A stretch of 64,000 nt of DNA from JANNYA01 sp031422315 (GTDB lineage: Bacteria > Pseudomonadota > Gammaproteobacteria > Xanthomonadales > SZUA-5): the NCBI GenBank assembly GCA_031422315.1, contig JANOQN010000003.1:1-64000 (forward strand). Reading direction: 5' to 3'. Below the pieces are notes generated by a model. That model did not search any database. It saw only the letters and a program-made list of their open reading frames with translations, and had not been told where the DNA came from. Position numbers and translations under genes: made by a program. Below are positions 1 through 7,875 of this stretch, one piece after another (positions within the stretch are counted from its first letter, which is position 1; each line of letters starts with the position of its first letter).

Positions 1-1
1 A

Positions 2-379
2 ACTGTTGCTACGCCAGCGATTACCTTCACCAATACCGTTGTCGGTTCAACAGCAGGTTCAGTCACTTGCGCTATTGCTGCACCAGCTAACGGATGGACA
101 GTTGCTCCAGCGGGCGCTCAAGTTGTCGCCAACGGCACACCAGTTGTACAAACGTTCTCCTTCGCTGCAACCGCAGCCGGCGCACAAAATGCAGTGGCAA
201 CATGCTCGGGCACAGGTTTGGCTGCTCCAGTAACCTACAACTTGAATGGTACCGGCACTGCAGTTCCTGCGCTGGTTCTGGTAACGCAAGTCCCAACCCT
301 GTCAAACCTCAGCATCTGGCTGTTGGTTGCTTCCATGCTCGGATTCGGCTTGGTTATGGTTGGCCGCCGTCAGAACTAA
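2..379 (+). CDS. C-terminal part of a surface protein with IPTL-CTERM-like sorting tail
   Basis: The reading frame is open from the window edge, so the N-terminus lies outside. The visible 125 residues are rich in Ala, Thr, Val and Gly with two Cys, as in repetitive secreted proteins. The end has the layout of an IPTL-CTERM sorting signal: a VPTLS motif, one hydrophobic helix (about 20 residues) and a short basic tail, GRRQN. Family knowledge: such tails are processed by rhombosortase- or exosortase-like enzymes. No sorting enzyme is seen in this window. The function of the upstream part is unknown. Confidence 0.75.
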   Translation, partial: TVATPAITFTNTVVGSTAGSVTCAIAAPANGWTVAPAGAQVVANGTPVVQTFSFAATAAGAQNAVATCSGTGLAAPVTYNLNGTGTAVPALVLVTQVPTLSNLSIWLLVASMLGFGLVMVGRRQN

Positions 380-409
380 GAACTAGCCTTTACGGGATAA
401 TTTGAAGAA

Positions 410-440
410 AACAAAAAGCGCCGAAAGGCGCTTTTTGTTC
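410..440 (+). terminator. Rho-independent terminator
   Basis: A perfect 13-bp stem (410-422 pairs with 427-439) closes a GAAA tetraloop, with a run of T in the right arm. It lies 30 nt after the stop of the CTERM protein and should end that transcript. The A-rich left arm could let it act on the other strand too, but no minus-strand gene ends here. Confidence 0.9.
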
Positions 441-930
441 TTGGGGCGAAAGAGAATGTGGCATAGCACCTAACGAAGATCATTTTGCATCCTGGACCGG
501 ACTTGCCACATGCAGCCCATAGCGGCAAACGCTATGGGCCGGAGAGCGAAAGCGTAATCGCGTTGGTCGACTGTTCGGCGTCATGGCGCAACTTGAAAAC
601 TGAAGCGGAAAGTCTCCGTTATGTGCAAAAGCATGTGTAGACGCGTTTGGTTACTGATTGGCTCAGTAACCGCTTGACCACCAGCACGCGGATCAAACCG
701 TAGTGGGGAAAAGCCAGCAAAAGCGCTAGGTCAATCAAACGCTCGCGCTGCAGTCTCCAGGGCTTTTAGGCTGACTTTTAAGTTAAAGCATTGTTTGAGG
801 GAATGAGCACTTCGCTTTTGAGACTTTCACGCCACCTTAGTTTGAATAGACGCGCCACCCTAGCGTGCTTGCTTGTGCTGCATGCGTTAATCTGCGCGCT
901 TCGATATTTTGATTTTGATTTAGGTGATTC
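441..930. other. 490-bp intergenic region with two strong hairpins
   Basis: No convincing gene is seen. Two perfect hairpins stand out: 515-524 pairs with 530-539 (10 bp, GCAAA loop), and 649-657 pairs with 663-671 (9 bp, 5-nt loop). Neither has a T tract, so they do not look like terminators. The argS promoter should be near the end; a Shine-Dalgarno-like AGGTGA sits at 922-927. Confidence 0.5.
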
Positions 931-2706
931 GTGAAAGCAGAGCTTATTCAACTGGTGCAAACCGCCTTGGCGCAGCTGCACCCATCTTTAGCGCAGACGC
1001 CATTTACGGTAGAAAACACAAAAAATCCGGCGCATGGCGATTTGGCTTGCAATGTGGCGATGCTGTGTGCCAAATCAGTCGGGCAAAACCCGCGTGAATT
1101 TGCCAGCGCATTGATTGCAGCCATTCCGGCTAACACGCTGATCGAAAAAACCGATATTGCGGGCCCAGGTTTTATCAACTTTTTCGTGCGCGCGGCCGGT
1201 AAAACCGCGGCGGTAGGACAGGTTTTGGCCCAGGCTGAGCGCTTTGGCAGCAGTGATCTAGGCAAGGGTTTGAAGCTGACGGTGGAATATGTGTCAGCGA
1301 ACCCCACTGGGCCGCTGCACGTGGGGCACGGACGTGGCGCAGCCTATGGTTCCAGCTTGACCAATATTTTGGAAGCCGCTGGCTTTAACGTGCAGCGCGA
1401 GTATTACGTCAATGATTATGGCCGCCAGATGGACATTATGGCGAGCAGTTTGTGGCTGCGCTACATGGCTGCAAACGGGCATGAACTGCGCTTTCCGGAT
1501 AATGGCTATCGCGGCAGTTACGTGACTGATATTGCGGTTGCGCTGAAGGCTGCGCACGCAGATTTATATGTGCGCGATGCGAGTTCAGTGCTGATAAATT
1601 TGCCACTTGATGAAAGCCAATTCGATGCCGATGGCGCAGCGGGCGATAAAGATAAGCACGTCGATGGCGTGGTAGCGGGCGTTAAAAGCCTGCTGGGTGC
1701 GGCAAATTACCGGGCGATTTATGATTTTGCCTTGGCGCGCTTGCAGGCGGCCATTAAAGCCGAGCTGCTGGCGTTTAACGTGCAGCACGACGTGTGGTTT
1801 AGCGAGCGCAGCTTGGCAGAGTCAGGTGCGTTGGAAGGCGCGATTGCACATTTGGACGCGCGCGGGGAAATGCTGCGCAAGGACGGCGCGCTTTGGTTTA
1901 TGGCGACGAAATACGGCGATGAGAAAGATCGCGTGGTACAGCGTGAGAACGGTGCCAGCACCTATTTTGCCTCTGACATTGCGTATCTGAAGAACAAGTT
2001 TGATCGCGGCTTTGAGCATGCGATTTACGTGCTGGGCGCAGATCACCACGGCTATATTGCGAGATTAAAAGCGGCGGCGAGCGGTTTGGGGATCGACCCG
2101 AATAAGGTCGAGATTTCTTTAGTGCAATTCGCCAGATTGTTTAAAGACGGCCAAGAAGTAGCTATGGGCAAGCGTTCGGGTTTGTTTGTTACCTTATCGG
2201 ATTTACGGGAAGAAGTTGGCGCCGATGCGGCGCGTTTTTTCTACGTCATGCGCAGCCACGAGCAGCATCTGGACTTTGATATGGAGCTGGCGAAAAAGCA
2301 GTCGGCAGACAATCCGGTCTATTACGTGCAGTATGCGCTTGCGAGAATTTGCCGGGTGTTTGAGCGTTTGAGTGAGCGCAACCTGCCTGAATTTGATCAA
2401 ACGCTTGGGCTGGCGAATTTGAATTTGCTGACTGATGCGCGTGAGCTAGATTTGATCACCCATTTGGGGCTGTTCCCGGAATGCGTGGCAAAATCTGCCA
2501 CGGAGCGCGCGCCGCACCGCATTGCGAACTATTTGCGAGAGCTTGCCGCGCAGCTGCACAGCGTATACGACGCACCGCCGCGCTTGGAGATTTTGAGTAC
2601 CGATGATGGTCTGCGCAACGCGCGTTTGGCGCTTATGGCGGCTACCAAACAAGTGCTGCGAAATGGCTTGAAACTGCTCGGCGTTAGCGCGCCGGATAAG
2701 ATGTAG
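931..2706 (+). CDS. argS: Arginyl-tRNA synthetase
   Basis: Class I aminoacyl-tRNA synthetase that charges tRNA-Arg in the cytoplasm. The 591 residues match the usual ArgS length. The N-terminal Add-1 domain occupies about the first 90 residues. The HIGH motif appears as HVGH at residues 130-133 after the ArgS-typical SANPTGPLH stretch. The KMSKS loop appears as MGKRS near residue 412, and a DALR-type all-helical anticodon domain follows. Translation starts at GTG 931 behind AGGTGA (922-927). The SPOR-domain gene follows 17 nt later, so the two are probably co-transcribed. Confidence 0.98.
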   Translation: MKAELIQLVQTALAQLHPSLAQTPFTVENTKNPAHGDLACNVAMLCAKSVGQNPREFASALIAAIPANTLIEKTDIAGPGFINFFVRAAGKTAAVGQVLAQAERFGSSDLGKGLKLTVEYVSANPTGPLHVGHGRGAAYGSSLTNILEAAGFNVQREYYVNDYGRQMDIMASSLWLRYMAANGHELRFPDNGYRGSYVTDIAVALKAAHADLYVRDASSVLINLPLDESQFDADGAAGDKDKHVDGVVAGVKSLLGAANYRAIYDFALARLQAAIKAELLAFNVQHDVWFSERSLAESGALEGAIAHLDARGEMLRKDGALWFMATKYGDEKDRVVQRENGASTYFASDIAYLKNKFDRGFEHAIYVLGADHHGYIARLKAAASGLGIDPNKVEISLVQFARLFKDGQEVAMGKRSGLFVTLSDLREEVGADAARFFYVMRSHEQHLDFDMELAKKQSADNPVYYVQYALARICRVFERLSERNLPEFDQTLGLANLNLLTDARELDLITHLGLFPECVAKSATERAPHRIANYLRELAAQLHSVYDAPPRLEILSTDDGLRNARLALMAATKQVLRNGLKLLGVSAPDKM

Positions 2707-2723
2707 ATTGATTAGAGATTGAT

Positions 2724-3317
2724 ATGGCAACGAAACGTGGACAAGCAACACGGCACACCTCAGCCCCGATGCCGCCTTGGGTTTGGCTATTGGCCGGCTT
2801 TGCACTAGGCGTAGGTTTGAGCGTGGTGCTGATTTTCAAAGACTGGTCCAAAGAACGCGCGCAGAGCAATGGTGCTAAGCCCGCACCGGCCGCAAGCATT
2901 GCCGAAATGGCGCGCAACGAAGGCGCAGAGGCGTCCAGCGAACCAGCTAATCCGCCGCCTGCGGCCAGCACTGAACCGAAATTTTCGTTCTATGAGGTGC
3001 TGCCAGATCGCAAAGTGCAAACGCCCATGCCAGAAGATCAGCCGCAGGTCACGCCGGCAGTCAAACCGCCCGCCAATACGCGCTATTTTTTGCAAGTCGG
3101 CAGCTATCCAGATGAAAGCAAAGCCGACGCCACCAAAGCGCAGCTCGCACTGCTTGGCGTGCAGGCACAAATCGTGCAAGTCACGGTCAACGGCACCGTG
3201 TGGCACCGGGTAACCACCGGGCCGTACAGTACTTCTGAGGAGCAGGCTAGCGCCAAACAGCAGCTGGTGTCCAATAATATCGAGGCGATTGGGTTGCAAG
3301 AGACTCGAGCCCAATAA
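2724..3317 (+). CDS. SPOR-domain inner-membrane protein, FtsN-like
   Basis: Bitopic protein of 197 residues. A short cytoplasmic basic N-terminus is followed by one membrane helix (about residues 18-39). A Pro/Ala-rich periplasmic linker leads to a C-terminal SPOR domain (about 112-190) starting YFLQVGSY and containing VTTGPYS. SPOR domains bind denuded septal peptidoglycan, which suggests a cell-division role. The argS/SPOR gene order is common in beta- and gammaproteobacteria. It is shorter than E. coli FtsN, so orthology is not asserted. Confidence 0.9.
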   Translation: MATKRGQATRHTSAPMPPWVWLLAGFALGVGLSVVLIFKDWSKERAQSNGAKPAPAASIAEMARNEGAEASSEPANPPPAASTEPKFSFYEVLPDRKVQTPMPEDQPQVTPAVKPPANTRYFLQVGSYPDESKADATKAQLALLGVQAQIVQVTVNGTVWHRVTTGPYSTSEEQASAKQQLVSNNIEAIGLQETRAQ

Positions 3318-3371
3318 CGTGGACGCCGTGAGTCAAGAACTTCCTTCAGCTCATAACGTCGCATGGGCGTT

Positions 3372-3439
3372 AAACGGCTCCTTCTCCGCATCCGATATTT
3401 GTTTTCGATACATAAAGACAGTTTGGGGAGGAGCCGTTT
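3372..3439. repeat. 10-bp perfect inverted repeat between the SPOR gene and purD
   Basis: AAACGGCTCC at 3372-3381 is the exact reverse complement of 3430-3439, with 48 nt between. The 250-bp interval 3318-3568 otherwise shows no gene. It could be an operator pair or the remains of a mobile element. No purine-riboswitch features were recognised. Confidence 0.4.
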
Positions 3440-3568
3440 GTGGTGCTTCTGATGTTTTACGTATTTCCAAAATCTGGAATGACTATTCGCTCTGAATCAC
3501 CATAGCCGCTGCGGCAAAAAAAGATAGATGCCTTACTAAATTGAATCACACCGCATGAGCCAAGCACC

Positions 3569-4909
3569 ATGAAGATTGAATCCGCACAAACCATTTTAGT
3601 GATCGGTCAAGGCGGCCGAGAACACGCTATTGCTTGGAAGTTGAGCTGCGAGCTTACCGCAGGAAGCCGCGTTTTAGTCGCGCCCGGCAATGCCGGAACT
3701 TGCGAGGAAACTATCGATGTTGCGCGCGCACGTGGGCCGGTGCCGATGGAAAACTGCGCGATTGCGGTGGACGATTTGCAAGGCTTGCTGGCGCTGGCAA
3801 AAGCGCGCGCGGTTAACTTTACTGTGGTTGGCCCGGAAGTTCCGCTGGCGCTGGGAATCGTCGATTTATTTGAAGCGCACGGCTTAGCCATCTTCGGGCC
3901 GCGCGCAAATGCGGCAGTGCTGGAGGCCAGCAAAGCCTTCAGCAAGGATTTTTTAGCGCGTCATGGCATTCCGACTGCACGCTATCAGGTGTTTACCGAT
4001 TCAGCGCCCGCGCTTGTTTATCTGGCGAAGCAAGCTTTGCCGATCGTGATTAAAGCAGATGGATTAGCGGCGGGCAAAGGCGTAGTGGTTGCAACGGAGC
4101 GCGCCCAGGCTGAGGCGGCGGTGTTAGATATGCTAGCGATAGGCCAAGCGGACCCTGGCAGCAAAAACGATCAGGCTCGCATCGTTATTGAAGAGTTTTT
4201 GGAGGGCGTTGAAGCCAGCTATATTGTGATTGCGTCAGGCACAGATTTCATCGCGCTGGCAACCAGCCAAGATCACAAACGGGTCGGCAATGGTGACACC
4301 GGCCCGAACACCGGTGGCATGGGCGCGTATTCGCCGGCACCGGTGGTAACGCCCGATATTGAAGCGCAAATCAAGCGCGACATCATCGCACCCACGTTGG
4401 CCGGCATGAAAGCCGAGGGCCGGGAATTTTGCGGATTTTTATACGCAGGCGTGATGATTGATGCGAGCGGATCTGCGCGGGTGTTGGAATTCAACGCGCG
4501 CTTGGGCGACCCAGAAACTCAGCCGATTTTGAGCCGAATGCGTTCACCGCTATTGCCGCTACTCAAAGCCGCAGCTATCGGCACGCTGGCTCAGCAAGCC
4601 GCGCCAAAATGGGACCCACGCACCGCGCTTGGCGTGGTGCTGTGTGCGGGCGGTTACCCTGGGCGCGTCGAAAAAGGCCAGCGCATTTGCGATATTGCGG
4701 ATAAAAGCGAATCAAGCAGCGCGCTGGTTTTCCATGCCGGCACGCAGGTTCAAAACGGTGAAACTCAGACCAACGGCGGCCGCGTGCTGTGCGTGGTTGG
4801 CTTGGCTAACACGGTGCTGGATGCGCAAACTCACGCCTATGCCAGAGCCGATCAAATCAGCTGGCGTGGGCGTTTTATGCGGCGGGATATTGGCTGGCGG
4901 GCGATTTGA
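3569..4909 (+). CDS. purD: Phosphoribosylamine-glycine ligase (GAR synthetase)
   Basis: Second step of de novo purine synthesis: ATP-dependent joining of glycine to phosphoribosylamine. The 446 residues fit the family. Seen: the N-terminal GQGGREHA loop, the ATP-grasp segment IKADGLAAGKGVVVA, the GPNTGGMGAYSPAP motif, and the metal-binding region FNARLGDPETQ. The ATG at 3569 places the usual N-terminus right behind it, though no clear Shine-Dalgarno is seen. It converges with the glycosyltransferase gene with a 21-nt gap. purE-purK lie 1.3 kb further on, on the opposite strand. Confidence 0.97.
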   Translation: MKIESAQTILVIGQGGREHAIAWKLSCELTAGSRVLVAPGNAGTCEETIDVARARGPVPMENCAIAVDDLQGLLALAKARAVNFTVVGPEVPLALGIVDLFEAHGLAIFGPRANAAVLEASKAFSKDFLARHGIPTARYQVFTDSAPALVYLAKQALPIVIKADGLAAGKGVVVATERAQAEAAVLDMLAIGQADPGSKNDQARIVIEEFLEGVEASYIVIASGTDFIALATSQDHKRVGNGDTGPNTGGMGAYSPAPVVTPDIEAQIKRDIIAPTLAGMKAEGREFCGFLYAGVMIDASGSARVLEFNARLGDPETQPILSRMRSPLLPLLKAAAIGTLAQQAAPKWDPRTALGVVLCAGGYPGRVEKGQRICDIADKSESSSALVFHAGTQVQNGETQTNGGRVLCVVGLANTVLDAQTHAYARADQISWRGRFMRRDIGWRAI

Positions 4910-4930
4910 GTAGAACAAATAAATCAAACC

Positions 4931-6088
4931 CTAAAACAAGCTTTCAATCGCTTGCGCCTGACATTCCAGGCTGAATTGTTTGATCCGCTCAGCCGAGGCA
5001 TTTCCCATGGCGCGAAGATTTTCAGGATCTTGCAGCGCCGAGCTTAGGCATTTTTTCAGTGCTTCAATATTTCGATGCTGGAATATGAATCCGTTGACGC
5101 CATTAGTAATCAAATCAACTGCACCACCGCATTTGTCAGATGCGATAACAGCCTTGCCTGCCGCCATGGCTTCATTCAAGGCTAAACCCCAGGTTTCACC
5201 GGGCCCTTGCGATGGCAATACGAATAAGTCGCACATTGCATAATGCATTGGCATGCGTGATTGATTTTGGAAAGGAATAAAGACAATGTTTGGGTTATTA
5301 CCTGCCAGCGCCTTGCAAGCTTGCTCAAGTATTCCATTGCCGACAATAACCAAAACTACGCGTTCCGTATTAAGTTGGGTGAACGCATTGATCAGCAGCA
5401 ATGGATCTTTCTTATCTTCAAGTTTTCCAGCAAATAGTACGATCCGATTGTCGAGCGGAATGCCATATTCGCTTTTAAGTGCTGACAACTTTTCTTGACC
5501 TTCAAATAAGTCAAAAGCAAAACGGCCGTTATCGATTGCATGCGGCATGAATCTGAGCTGATTTTTATGCAGACCTGCTGCTTTGAAATATAGTCGGTTG
5601 CTTTCACCGGCATAAAGCCCAATATCGATGCTCCGATAGATCCAGCGCAGCGCCAACCTTCGCAGCCTTGCCTTAAAGCCAGGTTTATCGTCGAGCAAGT
5701 TGGAATCGCCGCGAAAATATACCGGCAGCTTTTTTTTGCATTTGCGCATTAATCGTAGGTGCGCAGAAAACGCCCAGCCGTAAATCATAACGGCATCGCA
5801 ACTTTCCGCTTGAATATTTCTCAGCAGTTCACTATTTATAATTCCATTAAAATGATGCGAACCAGGATCAGCGGACGTATTTTTGGTGAAAATGAAACGA
5901 TAGCCATCGAGCAAGGGAATATCCCACTCAATCGCTTTACCAAATCCAGGATCGAATTTGTTATTCAACACGGATTCGCCCCAAGTGTAGAAAATGATAG
6001 GTTCAATTTTTCCGCGTGACGTTAATAGTCTAAACAAAGGCGCGTTATACTGGATTGGGTGCGTAGTAATAATCGCAAGCTTTTTCAT
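4931..6088 (-). CDS. Glycosyltransferase family 4
   Basis: Cytoplasmic GT-B fold enzyme that transfers a sugar from a nucleotide sugar, probably to a cell-surface glycan. The N-terminal nucleotide-free half begins MKKLAIITTHP and has a YNAPLFRLL acceptor-side segment. The C-terminal half carries LFAGKLEDKKDP and the GT4 donor-site region with PGETWGLALNEAMAAGKAV. The ATG at 6088 is chosen over the upstream in-frame TTG at 6109. The gene is visibly more AT-rich (about 35-45% GC in sampled lines) than purD and purK on either side (about 57%). That suggests horizontal acquisition between two purine loci. Confidence 0.9.
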   Translation of the reverse strand: MKKLAIITTHPIQYNAPLFRLLTSRGKIEPIIFYTWGESVLNNKFDPGFGKAIEWDIPLLDGYRFIFTKNTSADPGSHHFNGIINSELLRNIQAESCDAVMIYGWAFSAHLRLMRKCKKKLPVYFRGDSNLLDDKPGFKARLRRLALRWIYRSIDIGLYAGESNRLYFKAAGLHKNQLRFMPHAIDNGRFAFDLFEGQEKLSALKSEYGIPLDNRIVLFAGKLEDKKDPLLLINAFTQLNTERVVLVIVGNGILEQACKALAGNNPNIVFIPFQNQSRMPMHYAMCDLFVLPSQGPGETWGLALNEAMAAGKAVIASDKCGGAVDLITNGVNGFIFQHRNIEALKKCLSSALQDPENLRAMGNASAERIKQFSLECQAQAIESLF

Positions 6089-6173
6089 TGGAACAACTGA
6101 TAATCGCAAAGTTTAAAGCTACGCAGAATATTCGCCAAAATACCTACGCGTATTTCCAACTTAACCCAGAATT

Positions 6174-7295
6174 CTACCACTGGGCCGCCAAAGCCAATTG
6201 CAAAGCAGGGGTGTCGCACATTTCACTTAGTCGCTGCAAACTTGCGCGCAGCTTCGAAAAATCAACTGCGCACAGCGTTGCGTGGCCGACTTTACGGCCT
6301 TCGCGGGCGGATTTTCCGTAGTCGTGCCAAGCTAAACCAGGAACCTGTAGGTGCGGTTCTAACGCGGGCATGGCGCCAATCCAGTTCAACATGATGCTCG
6401 GCTGGCGCACGTTGGTGCTGCCGAGTGGCAGACCGGCGATGGCGCGCACGTGATTTTCGAACTGTGAGCATTCGGCGCCTTCGATGCTCCAATGCCCGCT
6501 GTTGTGGACGCGCGGAGCCATTTCGTTGAGCACCAATGCGCCGTCAACCTCGAAAAACTCCAGCGCAAAGGTACCGACGTAATCGAACGCTTCCGCGACT
6601 TGTCTGGCGTATTTCATAGCGAGTTGATTTAGCAGCGTCGCATCTGGAGCCGGTGCAATGCTGACTGCCAAAATCCCGTCCGCATGAATGTTTTGCACGA
6701 GCGGATAGGCGCAAAATTCACCGTTTTTTGCGCGCACTGCCACGATGGAAAGCTCTCGTTTGAATGGCACCATGGATTCGTAAACGCAGGCTGCCAGCGC
6801 CAAGTTTTCCCAGGTGTGCAGTGCATCCTCTGGCTGAAGAATTCGCGCTTGGCCTTTGCCGTCGTAGCCTAGCGTGCGGGTCTTCAAAATTCCGGGCGTG
6901 CCGAGGCGTTTGATTGCCGCGTGCAGCTCATCAGCCGTGGCAACAGCTGCATAGGGCGCGACCGGAATTTTAAGTTCGGTAAATGCCAGTTTTTCACTGA
7001 GACGATCTTGTGTCATCGCCAGCGCACGCGGGTTTGGCGCAATGTTTATTTGATTTTCGAGCGCCGCCAACGTGCTAGCCGGCACGTTTTCAAAGTCGAA
7101 CGTCAGTACGTCTAAATCGCGGGCGAAGGCCATGAGCGCATTGGCATCGGCAAACGCGCCGCAGGTCAATGGCGCAAGCTGGCCGGCACAGGCCTCGGGC
7201 GATGGATCATAGACTTTGAAACGCAGACCCAAGCGCGCGCCCGCTAAAATCAACATACGGGCGAGCTGGCCGCCGCCGACAATGCCGAGCGTCAT
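6174..7295 (-). CDS. purK: N5-carboxyaminoimidazole ribonucleotide synthase
   Basis: ATP-grasp enzyme that carboxylates AIR to N5-CAIR using bicarbonate. The 373 residues match PurK. Seen: the N-terminal GIVGGGQLARML dinucleotide-like loop, the KTRTLGYDGKGQ ATP-binding segment, and the NEMAPRVHNSGHWS motif. The start codon overlaps the purE stop by 4 nt (ATGA), indicating translational coupling in a purE-purK operon read on the minus strand. Confidence 0.97.
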   Translation of the reverse strand: MTLGIVGGGQLARMLILAGARLGLRFKVYDPSPEACAGQLAPLTCGAFADANALMAFARDLDVLTFDFENVPASTLAALENQINIAPNPRALAMTQDRLSEKLAFTELKIPVAPYAAVATADELHAAIKRLGTPGILKTRTLGYDGKGQARILQPEDALHTWENLALAACVYESMVPFKRELSIVAVRAKNGEFCAYPLVQNIHADGILAVSIAPAPDATLLNQLAMKYARQVAEAFDYVGTFALEFFEVDGALVLNEMAPRVHNSGHWSIEGAECSQFENHVRAIAGLPLGSTNVRQPSIMLNWIGAMPALEPHLQVPGLAWHDYGKSAREGRKVGHATLCAVDFSKLRASLQRLSEMCDTPALQLALAAQW

Positions 7296-7813
7296 GGCGC
7301 AAGCTCATCCAGTTCAAGCTTACCTTGCGCCAATACGGCAGCGGTTTGTGTGTCGCGAAATTGCAGCAGCTTGGCATCCAACGCCGCATCGTGCAGCGCC
7401 AAAATCGCTATCGCGCTCAGCCCGGCATTCGCAGCGCCGGCAGCACCGATCGCTAACGTGAGTACCGGCACGCCTTTGGGCATCGAAATAATCGAAAGCA
7501 GTGAATCAATGCCGTTCAAGGTTTTTGAGGGAATCGGCACGCCCAACACCGGCACGCGGGTCAGCGCGGCCAACATGCCCGGCAAATGCGCTGCGCCGCC
7601 CGCACCGGCAATAATGACCTGTACGCCGCGCGCTTTCGCGCTCAAGCCAAAATCATGCAACAGCTGCGGTGTGCGGTGCGCAGAAACCACTTGCGCCTCA
7701 TATGGCACACCAAATTCTTCCAGCACTTTGGCGGCTTCGGCCATGATCGGCCAGTCGTTTTTCGAGCCCATTACAATAGCAATGGGTGGGCTTTTGATGG
7801 TCGAATTAGGCAT
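7292..7813 (-). CDS. purE: N5-carboxyaminoimidazole ribonucleotide mutase (class I PurE)
   Basis: Moves the carboxyl group of N5-CAIR to give CAIR; acts as a cytosolic octamer. The 173 residues match class I PurE. Seen: VMGSKNDWPIM (phosphate-binding loop), SAHRTP (catalytic His), and AGGAAHLPGM. The ATG at 7813 follows a GGAA-type Shine-Dalgarno. purK is immediately downstream with a 4-nt overlap. The TMEM43-like gene lies upstream on the same strand, 62 nt away, so read-through from it is possible. Confidence 0.97.
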   Translation of the reverse strand: MPNSTIKSPPIAIVMGSKNDWPIMAEAAKVLEEFGVPYEAQVVSAHRTPQLLHDFGLSAKARGVQVIIAGAGGAAHLPGMLAALTRVPVLGVPIPSKTLNGIDSLLSIISMPKGVPVLTLAIGAAGAANAGLSAIAILALHDAALDAKLLQFRDTQTAAVLAQGKLELDELAP

Positions 7814-7875
7814 CAGCTTCCGTCAGTTGGGCAGCAAAAATCGAGCCGCATTGTAGCGTGGAATACAAAAGCCGA

